Source of the DNA: UBA1732 sp045114235
Lineage (GTDB): Bacteria > Verrucomicrobiota > Lentisphaeria > Victivallales > UBA1829
DNA: 64,000 nt
Assembly (NCBI GenBank): GCA_045114235.1
Contig: JBGUKB010000068.1
Location: 1 to 64,000 of the forward strand
Direction of reading: 5' to 3'
Notes under the pieces: model-generated
The model's input: the letters and a program-made list of their open reading frames with translations, nothing else
Database searches by the model: none
Told to the model about the DNA's origin: nothing
Program-made: the position numbers and the translations under genes
Shown: piece after piece, positions 43,639 to 51,839 of the stretch
Numbering within the stretch: the stretch's first letter is position 1
Layout of the letters: every line of letters begins with the position of its first letter

Positions 43639-45438
43639 ATGAAGAGAAGAAACCTCAAAATCCTGCTGGTCGCGCTCGGCGCGCCGCTCTTCTGCCTCCT
43701 GATGCTCGCCACCTTCCTCGTGATCGACATGGAGACCGATGTCATGCCGCTCCCGTTCGACTACGACGACCCGGAACCCCTGATGTTCCTCGGGGGACGC
43801 ACGCAGCTGTACATCTGGCGGGCGTATCCCGACAAGGATTCGGCCGAGCGGAAGGAGGCGCTGCAGGCGCTGGAGGCCATCGCGCTGCTCGACGTCTCCG
43901 ACTACAAAAAGAAACGCCTCCTCCGTGAACGCTTTCCGGAGGAATCGTTCTGGACCGACGACCTGAAAGACGTGCTGAAGCAGGCGGAATCGGGCGACGC
44001 CGAGGCGCAGTTCCAGCTCGGATGCCTGTATTTCGGCCACGAGCTCGGACTCCCGCCGGACGAACTGAAGTTCCTGGACATGGAGATCGACGAGGCGCGC
44101 GGAAGGTGCATCGAGAAATCCGGGTACATGTCGGTCAAATGGTTCCGCAGGGCCGCGCTGCAGGGGCACGCAAAGGCGCAGAACGCGTTGGCGCAGAGTT
44201 ACCTGGCCGGGCTTCATCCTGTGGTCGGCCACCGCGCTTTCCTGACGGAAAAAACCAAAGAAATGATGTACGAAGAAATCAGGAAATGGTGCCGGATGGC
44301 GACGGCGAACGGCGATCCCTTTGTAATGCTGGAGAAATTCGACTCGAACGAGACCAACACCAGCGCGGATTTCAAGGAACGCAAGGAGAAGGCGCTCGAC
44401 ATCCTCCGCGAAGCGGCACGGCAGGGAAATGTGAAGGCGATGCTCGCCGCGGCGCACAAAATGAGATACGGCGACGAACGGCAGCGCGAGGAGGCCGAGG
44501 AGTGGTACCGTCAGGCCGCCGAGCTCGGGTCCGTGAAGGCCATGATGGATTACGCGAACGTGTGTGAATGGAGGGAATGGAGGCGCATCAAGGCCGAGAT
44601 CGAGGCGAAACAGGAGGAGGCCGAAGAGAAAGGCGAGGAGTATGAGGAAGAGGAGATCGTGGTGGTCTCCGAGGAGGCGGACCGGTGGCGGAGGAAGGCA
44701 TTCGACGTCGCCATGAAACACCTGGACGAGGGCAGCGCGAAGGACCTGTATCTTTGGACGGACAACATGTCCTATTACATCGAACCGGAATCCTCACCGC
44801 TGAAAACCTGTCTGGACGAATACCTCGGCGAGGAGAATACGGCTGCGTTCCTGAAGCGGACCGTGCAGCGGCTCTACGATCTGCTCGAACAGGACAACAG
44901 AGAAATCTACTACATAGGCCGGATCATCTCGGATGTCCATAAGGAATTCGAGGACCTCGAAATCTTCCGGTCGGGCAGGTCGCCGCTGATCCGGTACGCG
45001 GAGGCCGGAGTCCCCTTCTACCAGTCCGTCCTGGCGCTCCGGACGATGAACGGGAAAGACGAGCCGGGCGTGCAGGAGTACAAGCCGGAAGCCATCAGGC
45101 GCGTTCGCATCGGCGCGGGATTCTGCTCGATGGCGGAAGAGCGCTACCTGGGGGAGTACTATCTGAACGGCAACGGCGTACCGCAGGACACCGCGGAGGG
45201 CATCAGGTGGCTGAAAAAGGCCGCGCTGCAGGGGGACGACGCGGCAATGCGGCTGCTGAGGGATCATTACCGCGGGTCGTGGAACCCGTATCAAGCGTTG
45301 AAGTGGACCATACGGCTCGAACTCCATTCATACGGCTACGCATCGCCCGTCGAGTACTGCACCGATGCGCTGAAGGAATTGTGGTCGGACCATCTGGAAA
45401 AGGCGTGGTTTCGGTTCGTGGACTGGCTCCCCATTTAG
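43639..45438 (+). CDS. Membrane-anchored Sel1-repeat protein 2 (tandem paralogue)
   Basis: A 599-aa protein from ATG 43639 (MKRRNLK); an ATG at 43615 overlapping the previous stop (ATGA) would add 8 residues. It has the same plan as its neighbour: one membrane span, the shared DYDDPEPL segment, RERFPEESFWTDDLK, QAESGDAEAQFQLGCLY, and Sel1 repeats ending with EEYLGEYYLNGNGVPQDTAEGIRWLKKAALQGDDAAM (about residues 500-540). A charged insertion (EAKQEEAEEKGEEYEEEE) of about 30 residues is unique to this copy. It clearly arose by tandem duplication. Partners are unknown. Confidence 0.85.
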   Translation: MKRRNLKILLVALGAPLFCLLMLATFLVIDMETDVMPLPFDYDDPEPLMFLGGRTQLYIWRAYPDKDSAERKEALQALEAIALLDVSDYKKKRLLRERFPEESFWTDDLKDVLKQAESGDAEAQFQLGCLYFGHELGLPPDELKFLDMEIDEARGRCIEKSGYMSVKWFRRAALQGHAKAQNALAQSYLAGLHPVVGHRAFLTEKTKEMMYEEIRKWCRMATANGDPFVMLEKFDSNETNTSADFKERKEKALDILREAARQGNVKAMLAAAHKMRYGDERQREEAEEWYRQAAELGSVKAMMDYANVCEWREWRRIKAEIEAKQEEAEEKGEEYEEEEIVVVSEEADRWRRKAFDVAMKHLDEGSAKDLYLWTDNMSYYIEPESSPLKTCLDEYLGEENTAAFLKRTVQRLYDLLEQDNREIYYIGRIISDVHKEFEDLEIFRSGRSPLIRYAEAGVPFYQSVLALRTMNGKDEPGVQEYKPEAIRRVRIGAGFCSMAEERYLGEYYLNGNGVPQDTAEGIRWLKKAALQGDDAAMRLLRDHYRGSWNPYQALKWTIRLELHSYGYASPVEYCTDALKELWSDHLEKAWFRFVDWLPI

Positions 45439-45500
45439 AAAGCCTCAACCGTCGCACGTGTGTTTTTTTGGTGTTTGTTTGTTGAATTGGAAAGGAAATT

Positions 45501-45566
45501 CTAGTTTCAGTTAAAAGCAGTTTGTTTTAACTGAAACTAGCGCGTGTATTAGCGCGTATGCGCGGG
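45501..45566 (-). repeat. 16-bp inverted repeat plus CCCGCG element, copy B (inverted orientation)
   Basis: CTAGTTTCAGTTAAAA (45501-45516), 8-base loop, TTTTAACTGAAACTAG (45525-45540), a perfect 16-bp stem, followed by CGCGTATGCGCGGG (45553-45566), the reverse complement of the element at 41768. Thus copies A and B face each other across the Sel1 pair. Confidence 0.85.
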
Positions 45567-45570
45567 AAGG

Positions 45571-45617
45571 GGAGGACAAGTCCTCCACTGCGGTAGTGTC
45601 CGGCTTCGCTCGGACAC
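45571..45617 (+). repeat. Double-hairpin repeat, copy 1
   Basis: GGAGGACAAGTCCTCC (45571-45586, 7-bp stem), linker ACTGCGGTA, then GTGTCCG-GCTTCGCT-CGGACAC (45596-45617, 7-bp stem). The linker and the GCTTCGCT loop are the conserved parts shared with copies at 51840, 54392 and 60825. Confidence 0.85.
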
Positions 45618-45670
45618 AAAATAGGGGCATTACCGAAATTCTACTTCAAATAAAGACGAGAAATAATAGT

Positions 45671-45710
45671 CTAGTTTCAGTTAAAAGGAGTTTGTTTTAA
45701 CTGAAACTAG
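45671..45710. repeat. 16-bp inverted repeat, copy C
   Basis: CTAGTTTCAGTTAAAA (45671-45686), loop GGAGTTTG, TTTTAACTGAAACTAG (45695-45710). It is identical to copy B except for two loop bases, and is again followed by CGCGTGT. Between 45439 and 45828 there is no gene; this stretch is all repeats plus the nhaC promoter. Confidence 0.85.
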
Positions 45711-45770
45711 CGCGTGTGCGCAAGAAATCGTTTTTTACCGCGGTTTTCTGGCGAATCGCGCCGTGTTGTG

Positions 45771-45799
45771 TTGAAAAAAGCGGAAAAAGATGCTATAGT
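45771..45799 (+). promoter_or_regulatory. Promoter of the NhaC-type antiporter
   Basis: TTGAAA (45771-45776), a 17-bp spacer and TATAGT (45794-45799), 30 bp before the start codon. Confidence 0.7.
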
Positions 45800-45828
45800 A
45801 ATCCTGAAACAACAAAGGATTATCCGAT

Positions 45829-47163
45829 ATGAGCAATTTCCCGCAGATGGAATGCCGCGCGCCGCGGTTCCGCGCCCTGATCCCATTTTTCGTCTTCATC
45901 GTGTTCTACCTCGGGCTTTCGATCTGGGCGCGCGATTTCTACAAAGTGCCGATGCCGACCGCGTTTCTGGTGGCGTCGGCGGCCGCGCTGGTGCTGGACC
46001 ATAAACGCCCGCTCGCCGAAAAAGTGGAAATCTACGCCCGCGGCATGGGCGAACCGAACATCATGATCATGTGCCTGATCTTCATCCTGGCGGGGGCGTT
46101 CGCGTCCACGGCAAAGGGCATGGGCGCGGTCGACGGCGCGGTGGTGATCGCCCGCGCGGTCGTGCCGGATTCGCTGATGCTGCTCGGGATGTTCCTGGTG
46201 GCGAGCTTCATCTCGCTGGCCGTGGGCACGAGCTGCGGAACCATCGCGGCACTCACGCCGATCGCGGCGGGGCTCGCGGACGGGCTCTCCATCTCCCCGG
46301 CGATGCTGCTCGGCGCGATCGTGGGCGGCGCCATGTTCGGCGACAACCTCTCCATGATCTCGGACACGACCATCGCCGCCACGCGCACGCAGAACATCGC
46401 CATGCGCGACAAATTCCGCCAGAACATCCTGCTGGTCCTGCCGGCGTTCGCCGCGACCTCGGCGATCTATCTGTTCTTCGGCGGCACGGCGCGGACGACC
46501 GAGGCGGCGCAGGCCGTGACCTGGGCGAACGCGTTCGCGGTGCTGCCGTACCTGCTGATCCTCGTTTTCGCGCTGCTGGGCTGGAACGTGATGCTGCTGC
46601 TCTTCGCCGGGACCGTGCTCGCCGGGATCACCGGGATCGTGAACGGCGCGTTCGATCTCTGGGGCATGCTCGACCTGATCGGGAAAGGCACGCTCGGCAT
46701 GTCGGAGACGCTCATCGTGGCGATCCTCGCGGGCGGCCTGCTCCAGACCATCCGGCGCAACGGCGGCATCGGCTACCTGATGGAGAAGATCAAAAAGCCG
46801 GTACATACCGCGCGCGGCTGCGAATTCGGCGTGCTGGTGCTCGTCGCGGTCATCAACCTCTTCACTGCGAACAACACCGTGGCGATCGTGATCGCGGGCC
46901 CCATCGCGCGCGAGCTTTCCGAACAGTACCACTGCTCCGCCAAGCGCATCGCGAGCATCCTGGACACCGGGTCTTGCGTGGTACAGGGCATGATCCCCTA
47001 CGGCGCGCAGATCCTGATCGCGGCGGGCGTGGCGCAGACCTCGAATCTGGACGTATCGTCCCTGAGCCTCGTCGGGTCACTATTCTACCCGATGCTCCTC
47101 GGCGTCTGCCTGCTCGGCGCCATCGCCATCCACCGGGAAAAGACGCCCGCGCCCGCCGCCTGA
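45829..47163 (+). CDS. nhaC: NhaC-family Na+/H+ antiporter
   Basis: A 444-aa transporter with about eleven membrane spans. Family motifs: AVGTSCGTIAALTPIAAG (about residues 122-140), the acidic FGDNLSMISDTTIAA motif, and NLFTANNTVAIVIAGPIA in the second half. NhaC-type carriers exchange Na+ for H+ or, in some branches, malate/lactate or arginine/ornithine. Sodium-proton exchange would fit the membrane pyrophosphatase if that pumps Na+. The substrate is not certain. Confidence 0.85.
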   Translation: MSNFPQMECRAPRFRALIPFFVFIVFYLGLSIWARDFYKVPMPTAFLVASAAALVLDHKRPLAEKVEIYARGMGEPNIMIMCLIFILAGAFASTAKGMGAVDGAVVIARAVVPDSLMLLGMFLVASFISLAVGTSCGTIAALTPIAAGLADGLSISPAMLLGAIVGGAMFGDNLSMISDTTIAATRTQNIAMRDKFRQNILLVLPAFAATSAIYLFFGGTARTTEAAQAVTWANAFAVLPYLLILVFALLGWNVMLLLFAGTVLAGITGIVNGAFDLWGMLDLIGKGTLGMSETLIVAILAGGLLQTIRRNGGIGYLMEKIKKPVHTARGCEFGVLVLVAVINLFTANNTVAIVIAGPIARELSEQYHCSAKRIASILDTGSCVVQGMIPYGAQILIAAGVAQTSNLDVSSLSLVGSLFYPMLLGVCLLGAIAIHREKTPAPAA

Positions 47164-47176
47164 ACACGGACACGAA

Positions 47177-48370
47177 ATGATGAGCTACGACTACGGGATC
47201 CCGGGCGAACTGCTGCGTTTTCTGGGGGCCTGTATCTACGGCGACGCCCCTGCGTTTTACGGTGCCCTGAACGAGTCCGAACGCACCGAACTGGAGGCGC
47301 AAGGAAAGCGTTTCGGGCTGGCGACGTGGTTTTACCGGTATCTGCATGATGTCCTGCCGGAGGAGAAGCGCGCGGAATACCAGAAAGCATATCAGTTGCG
47401 ACAGCTGAAGGCGATCAAAGGCGTACTGGAACTGAAACGCCTCTACGGGGTGCTGGCGTCGCACGGACTGCGGTTCGTGCCGATCAAGGGCGCGGACCTG
47501 GCATACCGTCTGTACCCGGACAATGCTCTGCGCGCCTTCAACGACTGGGATATCTGGTTCCACCCGGACGACTGCGAACGGGCGCTTGAAGTGCTGAAGA
47601 ATGACGGCTGGACGATCCCGGAGTCATACTCGGATGATCACGAAGCAGTAAAGAAAACGGAGGCGCACCATTTTTCGCTGCATGTCCGCGGACAATACGC
47701 CCTCGAACCGCACTTCACGCTTGCGAACTTCGAAGGAGTTAATCCGCGGGAAATGTGGGACGAGACAGTTGAATGCCCCGGCGGCGACGGACAACGGATA
47801 TTATCGCCGGAAATGAACCTGCTGATGCTCGCACGGCATGCTGCCTCGCAGTCGTACTACCACGCCCGGCTGCCGAAACTGCTGACCGATGCGGCGATGG
47901 TGATGCAAAAGGAAACGGTGGATTTCGCGAAGCTTCGTTCGATGGCGGCATGCTGGCATCTGCCGTATCCGGGCGATCTGCTGGCGGCATTCCCGGAGTT
48001 CTTCCCTTCCGACAGGATCGCGGAATTCGGGGCGGATCCCCGGAAATCAGCTGAGTTCCGCCGGATATTCGAGTTACGCGGAAGACTTGGCGAACAGAAA
48101 AACGTTGCGCTTCTTCTGGGGCGTTTCAGGGCGCGCGGACAAGTGACCGGAGGATTGCTGAACCATATCAAAACGCTCAATCCAGGCAAGATCCGCCGCA
48201 TTTACCGGCTGCCGAAGCATGGAGCATGGGGACGTGTGGCATGGTCGTATCTGTGTTATTTTTCGACACGCACATGGCGCGTGCTGACGGTCTGCCTTCA
48301 AAGAGATCCCGATCTGCGGGATTACACAGCCCTGGCCGAAACCATAGAGTCGGACCAGACTGGGAAATAG
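47177..48370 (+). CDS. Nucleotidyltransferase-family protein (NTP_transf_5-like)
   Basis: A 397-aa protein. The signature IKGADLAYRLYPDNALRAFNDWDIWF lies at about 103-128: KG, then R-P, then D123-x-D125 as metal ligands, typical of the 'uncharacterised nucleotidyltransferase' family found in polysaccharide and antibiotic loci. A C-terminal basic region (GKIRRIYRLPKHGAW) follows. The ATG at 47177 or 47180 may start it. It is 13 bases after nhaC. Substrate unknown. Confidence 0.8.
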   Translation: MMSYDYGIPGELLRFLGACIYGDAPAFYGALNESERTELEAQGKRFGLATWFYRYLHDVLPEEKRAEYQKAYQLRQLKAIKGVLELKRLYGVLASHGLRFVPIKGADLAYRLYPDNALRAFNDWDIWFHPDDCERALEVLKNDGWTIPESYSDDHEAVKKTEAHHFSLHVRGQYALEPHFTLANFEGVNPREMWDETVECPGGDGQRILSPEMNLLMLARHAASQSYYHARLPKLLTDAAMVMQKETVDFAKLRSMAACWHLPYPGDLLAAFPEFFPSDRIAEFGADPRKSAEFRRIFELRGRLGEQKNVALLLGRFRARGQVTGGLLNHIKTLNPGKIRRIYRLPKHGAWGRVAWSYLCYFSTRTWRVLTVCLQRDPDLRDYTALAETIESDQTGK

Positions 48371-48423
48371 CGCGTTTTCAGGCGTTTTATCTTATTCGTC
48401 CTGAGCTGACACGGGCTCGCGGG

Positions 48424-48461
48424 CGCCTGGCTCGCGAGCACATTTTGACTCATGCCAGGCG
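48424..48461. other. Stem-loop between convergent genes
   Basis: CGCCTGGC (48424-48431) pairs with GCCAGGCG (48454-48461). The loop contains the palindrome GCTCGCGAGC. It lies between the convergent stops at 48370 and 48489, so it may serve as a terminator for both, although no T tract is present. Confidence 0.45.
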
Positions 48462-48488
48462 GAACGCAGGGGGCAACGTTTCCGCCGC

Positions 48489-49418
48489 TCAGAACCAGTT
48501 CCAGCAGCAGATGCCGGCGAGAACGGTATAGCCGGAAAGCATCATCAGCGGCGTGTCCATGGAGTGAGGGGCGAACGCTTCGGCGAACGTCATCAGCGGC
48601 GGGAGGATGACCAGCGCCGCGACGAACTGGCGCGCAGTGTCGAATTCGCCGTGGAAGATGAAGATCGCGATCAGCGTCGTGAAGAACACGCACGCGCTGC
48701 CCTCGTAGGAACGCGTGTAGCTGCGCTTGAAATTCCATGCCGGGACCGTGTATTTGTGCTTGCCGAAATACTTCCCGATGGGCTCGGCGAGGCCGTCGCC
48801 GATGCTCACCGCAAGCACGATGATCATGACCAGGTACGGCTCGTGCAAGGTGTTCTCGAAGAGGTTCTGGAAAAAGACGCTCAGGAGCAGGCCGGGGAGC
48901 AGGTTGCCGAGAATGATCCATTTCAGCGTGTGCGGACGGTCCTCGGGACGGTCCATGGAGTTGAACTGGAGCATGAAGAACCGGCAGTTTTCGCGCAGCG
49001 GCTTGATGAGCAGCAGGAAGGTCAGCATCACGAAGAGGGTCTCCCACAGGTGAGGAAGCAGGCCTTCGTGCTTGCCGAAGGGGTTGATGAGCGGGGCGAG
49101 GTAGGCGGCGAAATGCTGGAGCTTGCGCGTGTAGTTCACCTTGAACTTGGTCGGGCGCGTGTAGACGATGTAGCCTTTCTCGTCCGTGGCGCAGAACTTC
49201 CGGCAGACAAGGCCGCCTACCAGGGAGACCGCACCGACGACGATGATCTTGGTCAGGCCGAACGCGAAGAACTCGCGGTCGATGACGCCTTTGTGGTCGT
49301 ACCAGATGGTATAAACGGTCAGCCCGATAAGGGCATAAATCCACATAAACAGGAAAGCGAGGTCGAATGTCTGTGTCCAGGGGGCATCGTATGTCCCGTA
49401 TTCTTTTTCTTCGCTCAT
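48489..49418 (-). CDS. Polyprenol/phytol kinase-like membrane protein
   Basis: A 309-aa protein with about seven membrane spans. It carries the motif set of CTP-dependent dolichol/phytol kinases and related CDP-alcohol enzymes: TRKLQHF (97-103), SIGDGLAEPIGKYFGKHKY (205-223) and RSYEGSA (236-242). It may phosphorylate a polyprenol or other long-chain alcohol. The start at 49418 is supported by GGAGG 9 bases upstream; an in-frame ATG at 49442 has no such site. The two membrane-sugar genes at 2.2-4.4 kb use polyprenyl phosphate, but there is no physical linkage. Confidence 0.7.
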   Translation of the reverse strand: MSEEKEYGTYDAPWTQTFDLAFLFMWIYALIGLTVYTIWYDHKGVIDREFFAFGLTKIIVVGAVSLVGGLVCRKFCATDEKGYIVYTRPTKFKVNYTRKLQHFAAYLAPLINPFGKHEGLLPHLWETLFVMLTFLLLIKPLRENCRFFMLQFNSMDRPEDRPHTLKWIILGNLLPGLLLSVFFQNLFENTLHEPYLVMIIVLAVSIGDGLAEPIGKYFGKHKYTVPAWNFKRSYTRSYEGSACVFFTTLIAIFIFHGEFDTARQFVAALVILPPLMTFAEAFAPHSMDTPLMMLSGYTVLAGICCWNWF

Positions 49419-49471
49419 GTTGAAGATCCTCCGTTCATTCATTTTTTTGTTTGCCGAACCTGTTTCAGCTT

Positions 49472-49499
49472 AATATACCATGGCGAAAAGAAAAATCAA
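49472..49499 (-). promoter_or_regulatory. Promoter of the polyprenol kinase-like gene
   Basis: On the minus strand, TTGATT (49494-49499), a 16-bp spacer and TATATT (49472-49477), 54 bp before the start. Confidence 0.55.
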
Positions 49500-49715
49500 G
49501 AGTAAACCAGCCATTTTTTATGAAACATTGAACGGGTGGAATCCGGACGGAAAAACGTCGCAAATCCTTCCTGTCGCAACGCTGAAACGGCTTGCGGTGC
49601 GCCATGCTCAAATTGCGGTTATGGTCTTTTCCGAAAACGGCCCGGATTATCCGCTTCAAATCAGAAAAAACAAAAGGACACAAGAGGGAGGAAAAGTGGA
49701 TTTTGAGGATGAAAC
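49500..49715. other. Non-coding stretch between the kinase-like gene and tRNA-Thr
   Basis: About 215 bp with no supportable gene. A short open frame crosses it and runs into the tRNA, which argues against coding. No clear hairpin with a T tract was found after the tRNA. Confidence 0.4.
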
Positions 49716-49790
49716 TGGAGCCGGCTCTCGGATTCGAACCGAGGACCGACGGTTTACAAAACCGTAGCTCTACCGCTGAGCTAAGCCGGC
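49716..49790 (-). tRNA. tRNA-Thr (TGT)
   Basis: A full cloverleaf on the minus strand. The acceptor stem GCCGGCT pairs with AGCCGGC. The anticodon loop TTTGTAA lies between ACGGT and ACCGT, giving TGT. The T-arm is GGTTCGAATCC. CCA is encoded. Confidence 0.97.
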
Positions 49791-49865
49791 GTCGTGCTTT
49801 CCGGGAGCGCGTGTCCAGATGATTCCGAATCGGATTCATGAACCGGACCTGAGTTCCAAGCCCTA

Positions 49866-49895
49866 TTAATATGACATATTTTTTCCAAAAGTCAA
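49866..49895 (-). promoter_or_regulatory. Putative tRNA-Thr promoter
   Basis: On the minus strand, TTGACT (49890-49895), an 18-bp spacer and TATTAA (49866-49871), about 75 bp before the mature tRNA. Confidence 0.45.
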
Positions 49896-49924
49896 ACACT
49901 TTCGCTTTCTTTTTCGCGTTTTCG

Positions 49925-49933
49925 TGATATAGT
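49925..49933 (+). promoter_or_regulatory. Extended -10 promoter of the LpxH-like gene
   Basis: TGATATAGT with -10 core TATAGT (49928-49933). The surrounding CGTGATATAGT is identical to the Sel1 promoter at 41950-41960. The -35 region is poor. Confidence 0.5.
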
Positions 49934-49999
49934 ATGATATTATATTTATTCCGGCTCCGCCGGACTGAAGACGAAACATGGAAAGGGCCCCCCTCCGCT

Positions 50000-50746
50000 A
50001 TGTCCAAACGCTGGCTGATGATCGCCGACGCACATTTGACCTGCCGCGAGCCGGAAGACGAATTCTTCCGGATGCTCGACGGCGTGTCGCGCCTGCCCAA
50101 GGACATCGGGATCATCTTCCTGGGCGACATCTTCGACCTGTGGATCGGGCTGCGCGGGTATGAAAACGACGAACACCGGCGCTTCCTCGACTGGTGCCGC
50201 AAGGAAAAAGAGCAGCGCCGGATCGTGTTCCTGGAGGGCAACCACGAGTTTTTCGTGGCGAAGACATACCCGGACGCGTTTTCGTACTCGAGCGAGGATT
50301 CGTACGAGGACGGAACGCTTCTGTGGCTTCACGGCGACCGCATCAACCGGAAGGACTACACCTACACGGTGCTGCGGTTCATCCTCCGCAACGTCCTGAC
50401 GCGCTGGTTCCTGTGGTGCATCGGCCCCACGTTCGGACCGTCGTTCGCGCATTACGTCCGCGAACGCCTCAGGACCACGAACCAGGCGCACAAACAGTAT
50501 TTCCCGGAGCCGATCGCGCTCAAATTCCTTTCGTCATGCCCGCCTGACTCCATCGTCTTCGTGGGGCATTTCCACGACCGCCTCACGAAAACGTCGGACG
50601 GCAGGATGCTGGAAGTGCTCCCAGCCTACGCCGACGCATCCGAGCTGGCGTTTTACAACCCCTCCGCGCCGGAGCTTGCGATATTCCCGGCGGACCGGAT
50701 CGGCGAACTATGCGACGCAAAGAAACAGGATGAGGTCGAAGCATGA
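50000..50746 (+). CDS. lpxH: UDP-2,3-diacylglucosamine hydrolase-like phosphoesterase
   Basis: A 248-aa calcineurin-like metallophosphoesterase. Metal-site motifs: D10-A-H12, GDIFDLW (D43), GNHE (81-82), HGDR (111-114) and GHFHD. The HGDRINRKDYTYTVLRFILR segment is typical of LpxH, which cleaves UDP-2,3-diacylglucosamine to lipid X in lipid A synthesis. LpxH usually has GDRFDxWxGD; the variation here means a related substrate is possible. The start at 50000 (MSKRW) is used because the promoter at 49928 leaves no room for the longer frame. It overlaps coaD by 4 bases. Confidence 0.75.
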   Translation: MSKRWLMIADAHLTCREPEDEFFRMLDGVSRLPKDIGIIFLGDIFDLWIGLRGYENDEHRRFLDWCRKEKEQRRIVFLEGNHEFFVAKTYPDAFSYSSEDSYEDGTLLWLHGDRINRKDYTYTVLRFILRNVLTRWFLWCIGPTFGPSFAHYVRERLRTTNQAHKQYFPEPIALKFLSSCPPDSIVFVGHFHDRLTKTSDGRMLEVLPAYADASELAFYNPSAPELAIFPADRIGELCDAKKQDEVEA

Positions 50747-51231
50747 AACGCCTCATGTATCCCGGCAGTTTCGATCCGGTCACGAACGGGCATCTGGACG
50801 TCATCCGGCGCGCGGCGCGCATCGCGGACGAGGTGCTGGTGGCGGTCGCGCGCAATTCGGAGAAATCCCCGCTTTTCACGACGGACGAGCGCATCGAGCT
50901 CATCCGCAAGGTCACGGCGACCGTCCCGAATGTCCGCGTCGTCACGTTCACCGGTCTGCTCGCCGACGCCGTGTCCGCATTCGAAGTCTCGGCGGTCATC
51001 CGCGGCCTGCGCGCCGTTTCCGATTTCGAGTACGAGTTCCAGATGGCGCTCATGAACCGCGAGCTGAACCCCGCCTGCGAAACCCTCTTCATGATGCCGA
51101 GCCCGGAATACTCCTTCCTGAGTTCGCGCCTCATCCGCGAGATCGCGTCCTGCGGCGGCTCCGTTTCCGCGTTCGTGCCCCCGGAAGTCGTCGCCGCCAT
51201 CCGCAGCAAAATGGAGCCGGTCAAATCATGA
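50743..51231 (+). CDS. coaD: Phosphopantetheine adenylyltransferase
   Basis: A 162-aa CoaD. The nucleotidyltransferase signature GSFDPVTNGHLDVI (8-21) carries H17. RGLRAVSDFEYEFQMALMNRELNP and the EYSFLSSRLIREIA segment match the family closely. It makes dephospho-CoA from phosphopantetheine and ATP. It is coupled to both neighbours by 4-base overlaps. Confidence 0.97.
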   Translation: MKRLMYPGSFDPVTNGHLDVIRRAARIADEVLVAVARNSEKSPLFTTDERIELIRKVTATVPNVRVVTFTGLLADAVSAFEVSAVIRGLRAVSDFEYEFQMALMNRELNPACETLFMMPSPEYSFLSSRLIREIASCGGSVSAFVPPEVVAAIRSKMEPVKS

Positions 51232-51833
51232 TCAAGATCAACACTTCGCATATCCTCCCCGACACCCCGTATCTGCTCGACGGCATGGAATCCGCCGAGA
51301 TCCTGGAGCTCCCGCCGGACGCCGATCCGCCGCTCGCTCCCGCGGGCGGCATCACGTACCATCTTTCGGCGGTCATGGCAGGCGCCGACCTCGTCGTGAC
51401 CGGCAGGGCGTCCGTCCCGCTCGCCACGGTCTGCGCGCGCTGTCTCGACGACATCCGCGTAACGGTCGCCGTCAAGGATCTGTGTTTCCACTTCGAAAAG
51501 GTCCGCGACCTGGAAGTCGACCTCACGGACGACGTTCGCGAGGAGCTTCTCCTCGCCGTTCCGTCCTGCTTCTACTGTTCCCCGGACTGCAAGGGCATCT
51601 GCCCGGTATGCGGCGCGAACCTCAACCATGCCTCGTGTTCCTGCGACACGCGGGAGGCGGAACCCGAACCGGACGCCGCCGCGCCGTCGCCGTGGGACCA
51701 GCTCGACGCGCTGAAACTCGCGCCGGAAAAACCCGCGAAAAAGACAGCCGCGAAGAAACCGGCAGAGAAGAAGCCGACTGCGAAGAAGCCCGCGGCAAAG
51801 AAATCCACCTCGAAAAAGCCCCCGAAGCAATAA
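51228..51833 (+). CDS. DUF177 (YceD-like) protein with Lys/Ala-rich tail
   Basis: A 201-aa protein. The first 140 residues match DUF177/YceD: CARCLDDI, then a cysteine cluster (FYCSPDCKGICPVCGANLNHASCSC) that could bind zinc. The last 40 residues are an AKKPAEKK-type basic repeat, as in histone H1-like tails, and probably bind nucleic acid. YceD is linked to 23S rRNA/ribosome biogenesis and is usually followed by rpmF, which is not here. A double-hairpin repeat begins 7 bp after the stop. Confidence 0.85.
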   Translation: MIKINTSHILPDTPYLLDGMESAEILELPPDADPPLAPAGGITYHLSAVMAGADLVVTGRASVPLATVCARCLDDIRVTVAVKDLCFHFEKVRDLEVDLTDDVREELLLAVPSCFYCSPDCKGICPVCGANLNHASCSCDTREAEPEPDAAAPSPWDQLDALKLAPEKPAKKTAAKKPAEKKPTAKKPAAKKSTSKKPPKQ

Positions 51834-51839
51834 GGGAGG

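Noticed and set aside
41768..45566. Complete insertion sequence
   Set aside because: Matching inverted ends exist, but the enclosed genes are Sel1 proteins, not a transposase, so only a non-autonomous element can be proposed.
49480..49767. A short plus-strand frame before the LpxH-like gene
   Set aside because: It runs through most of tRNA-Thr on the other strand, has no ribosome-binding site and matches no family.
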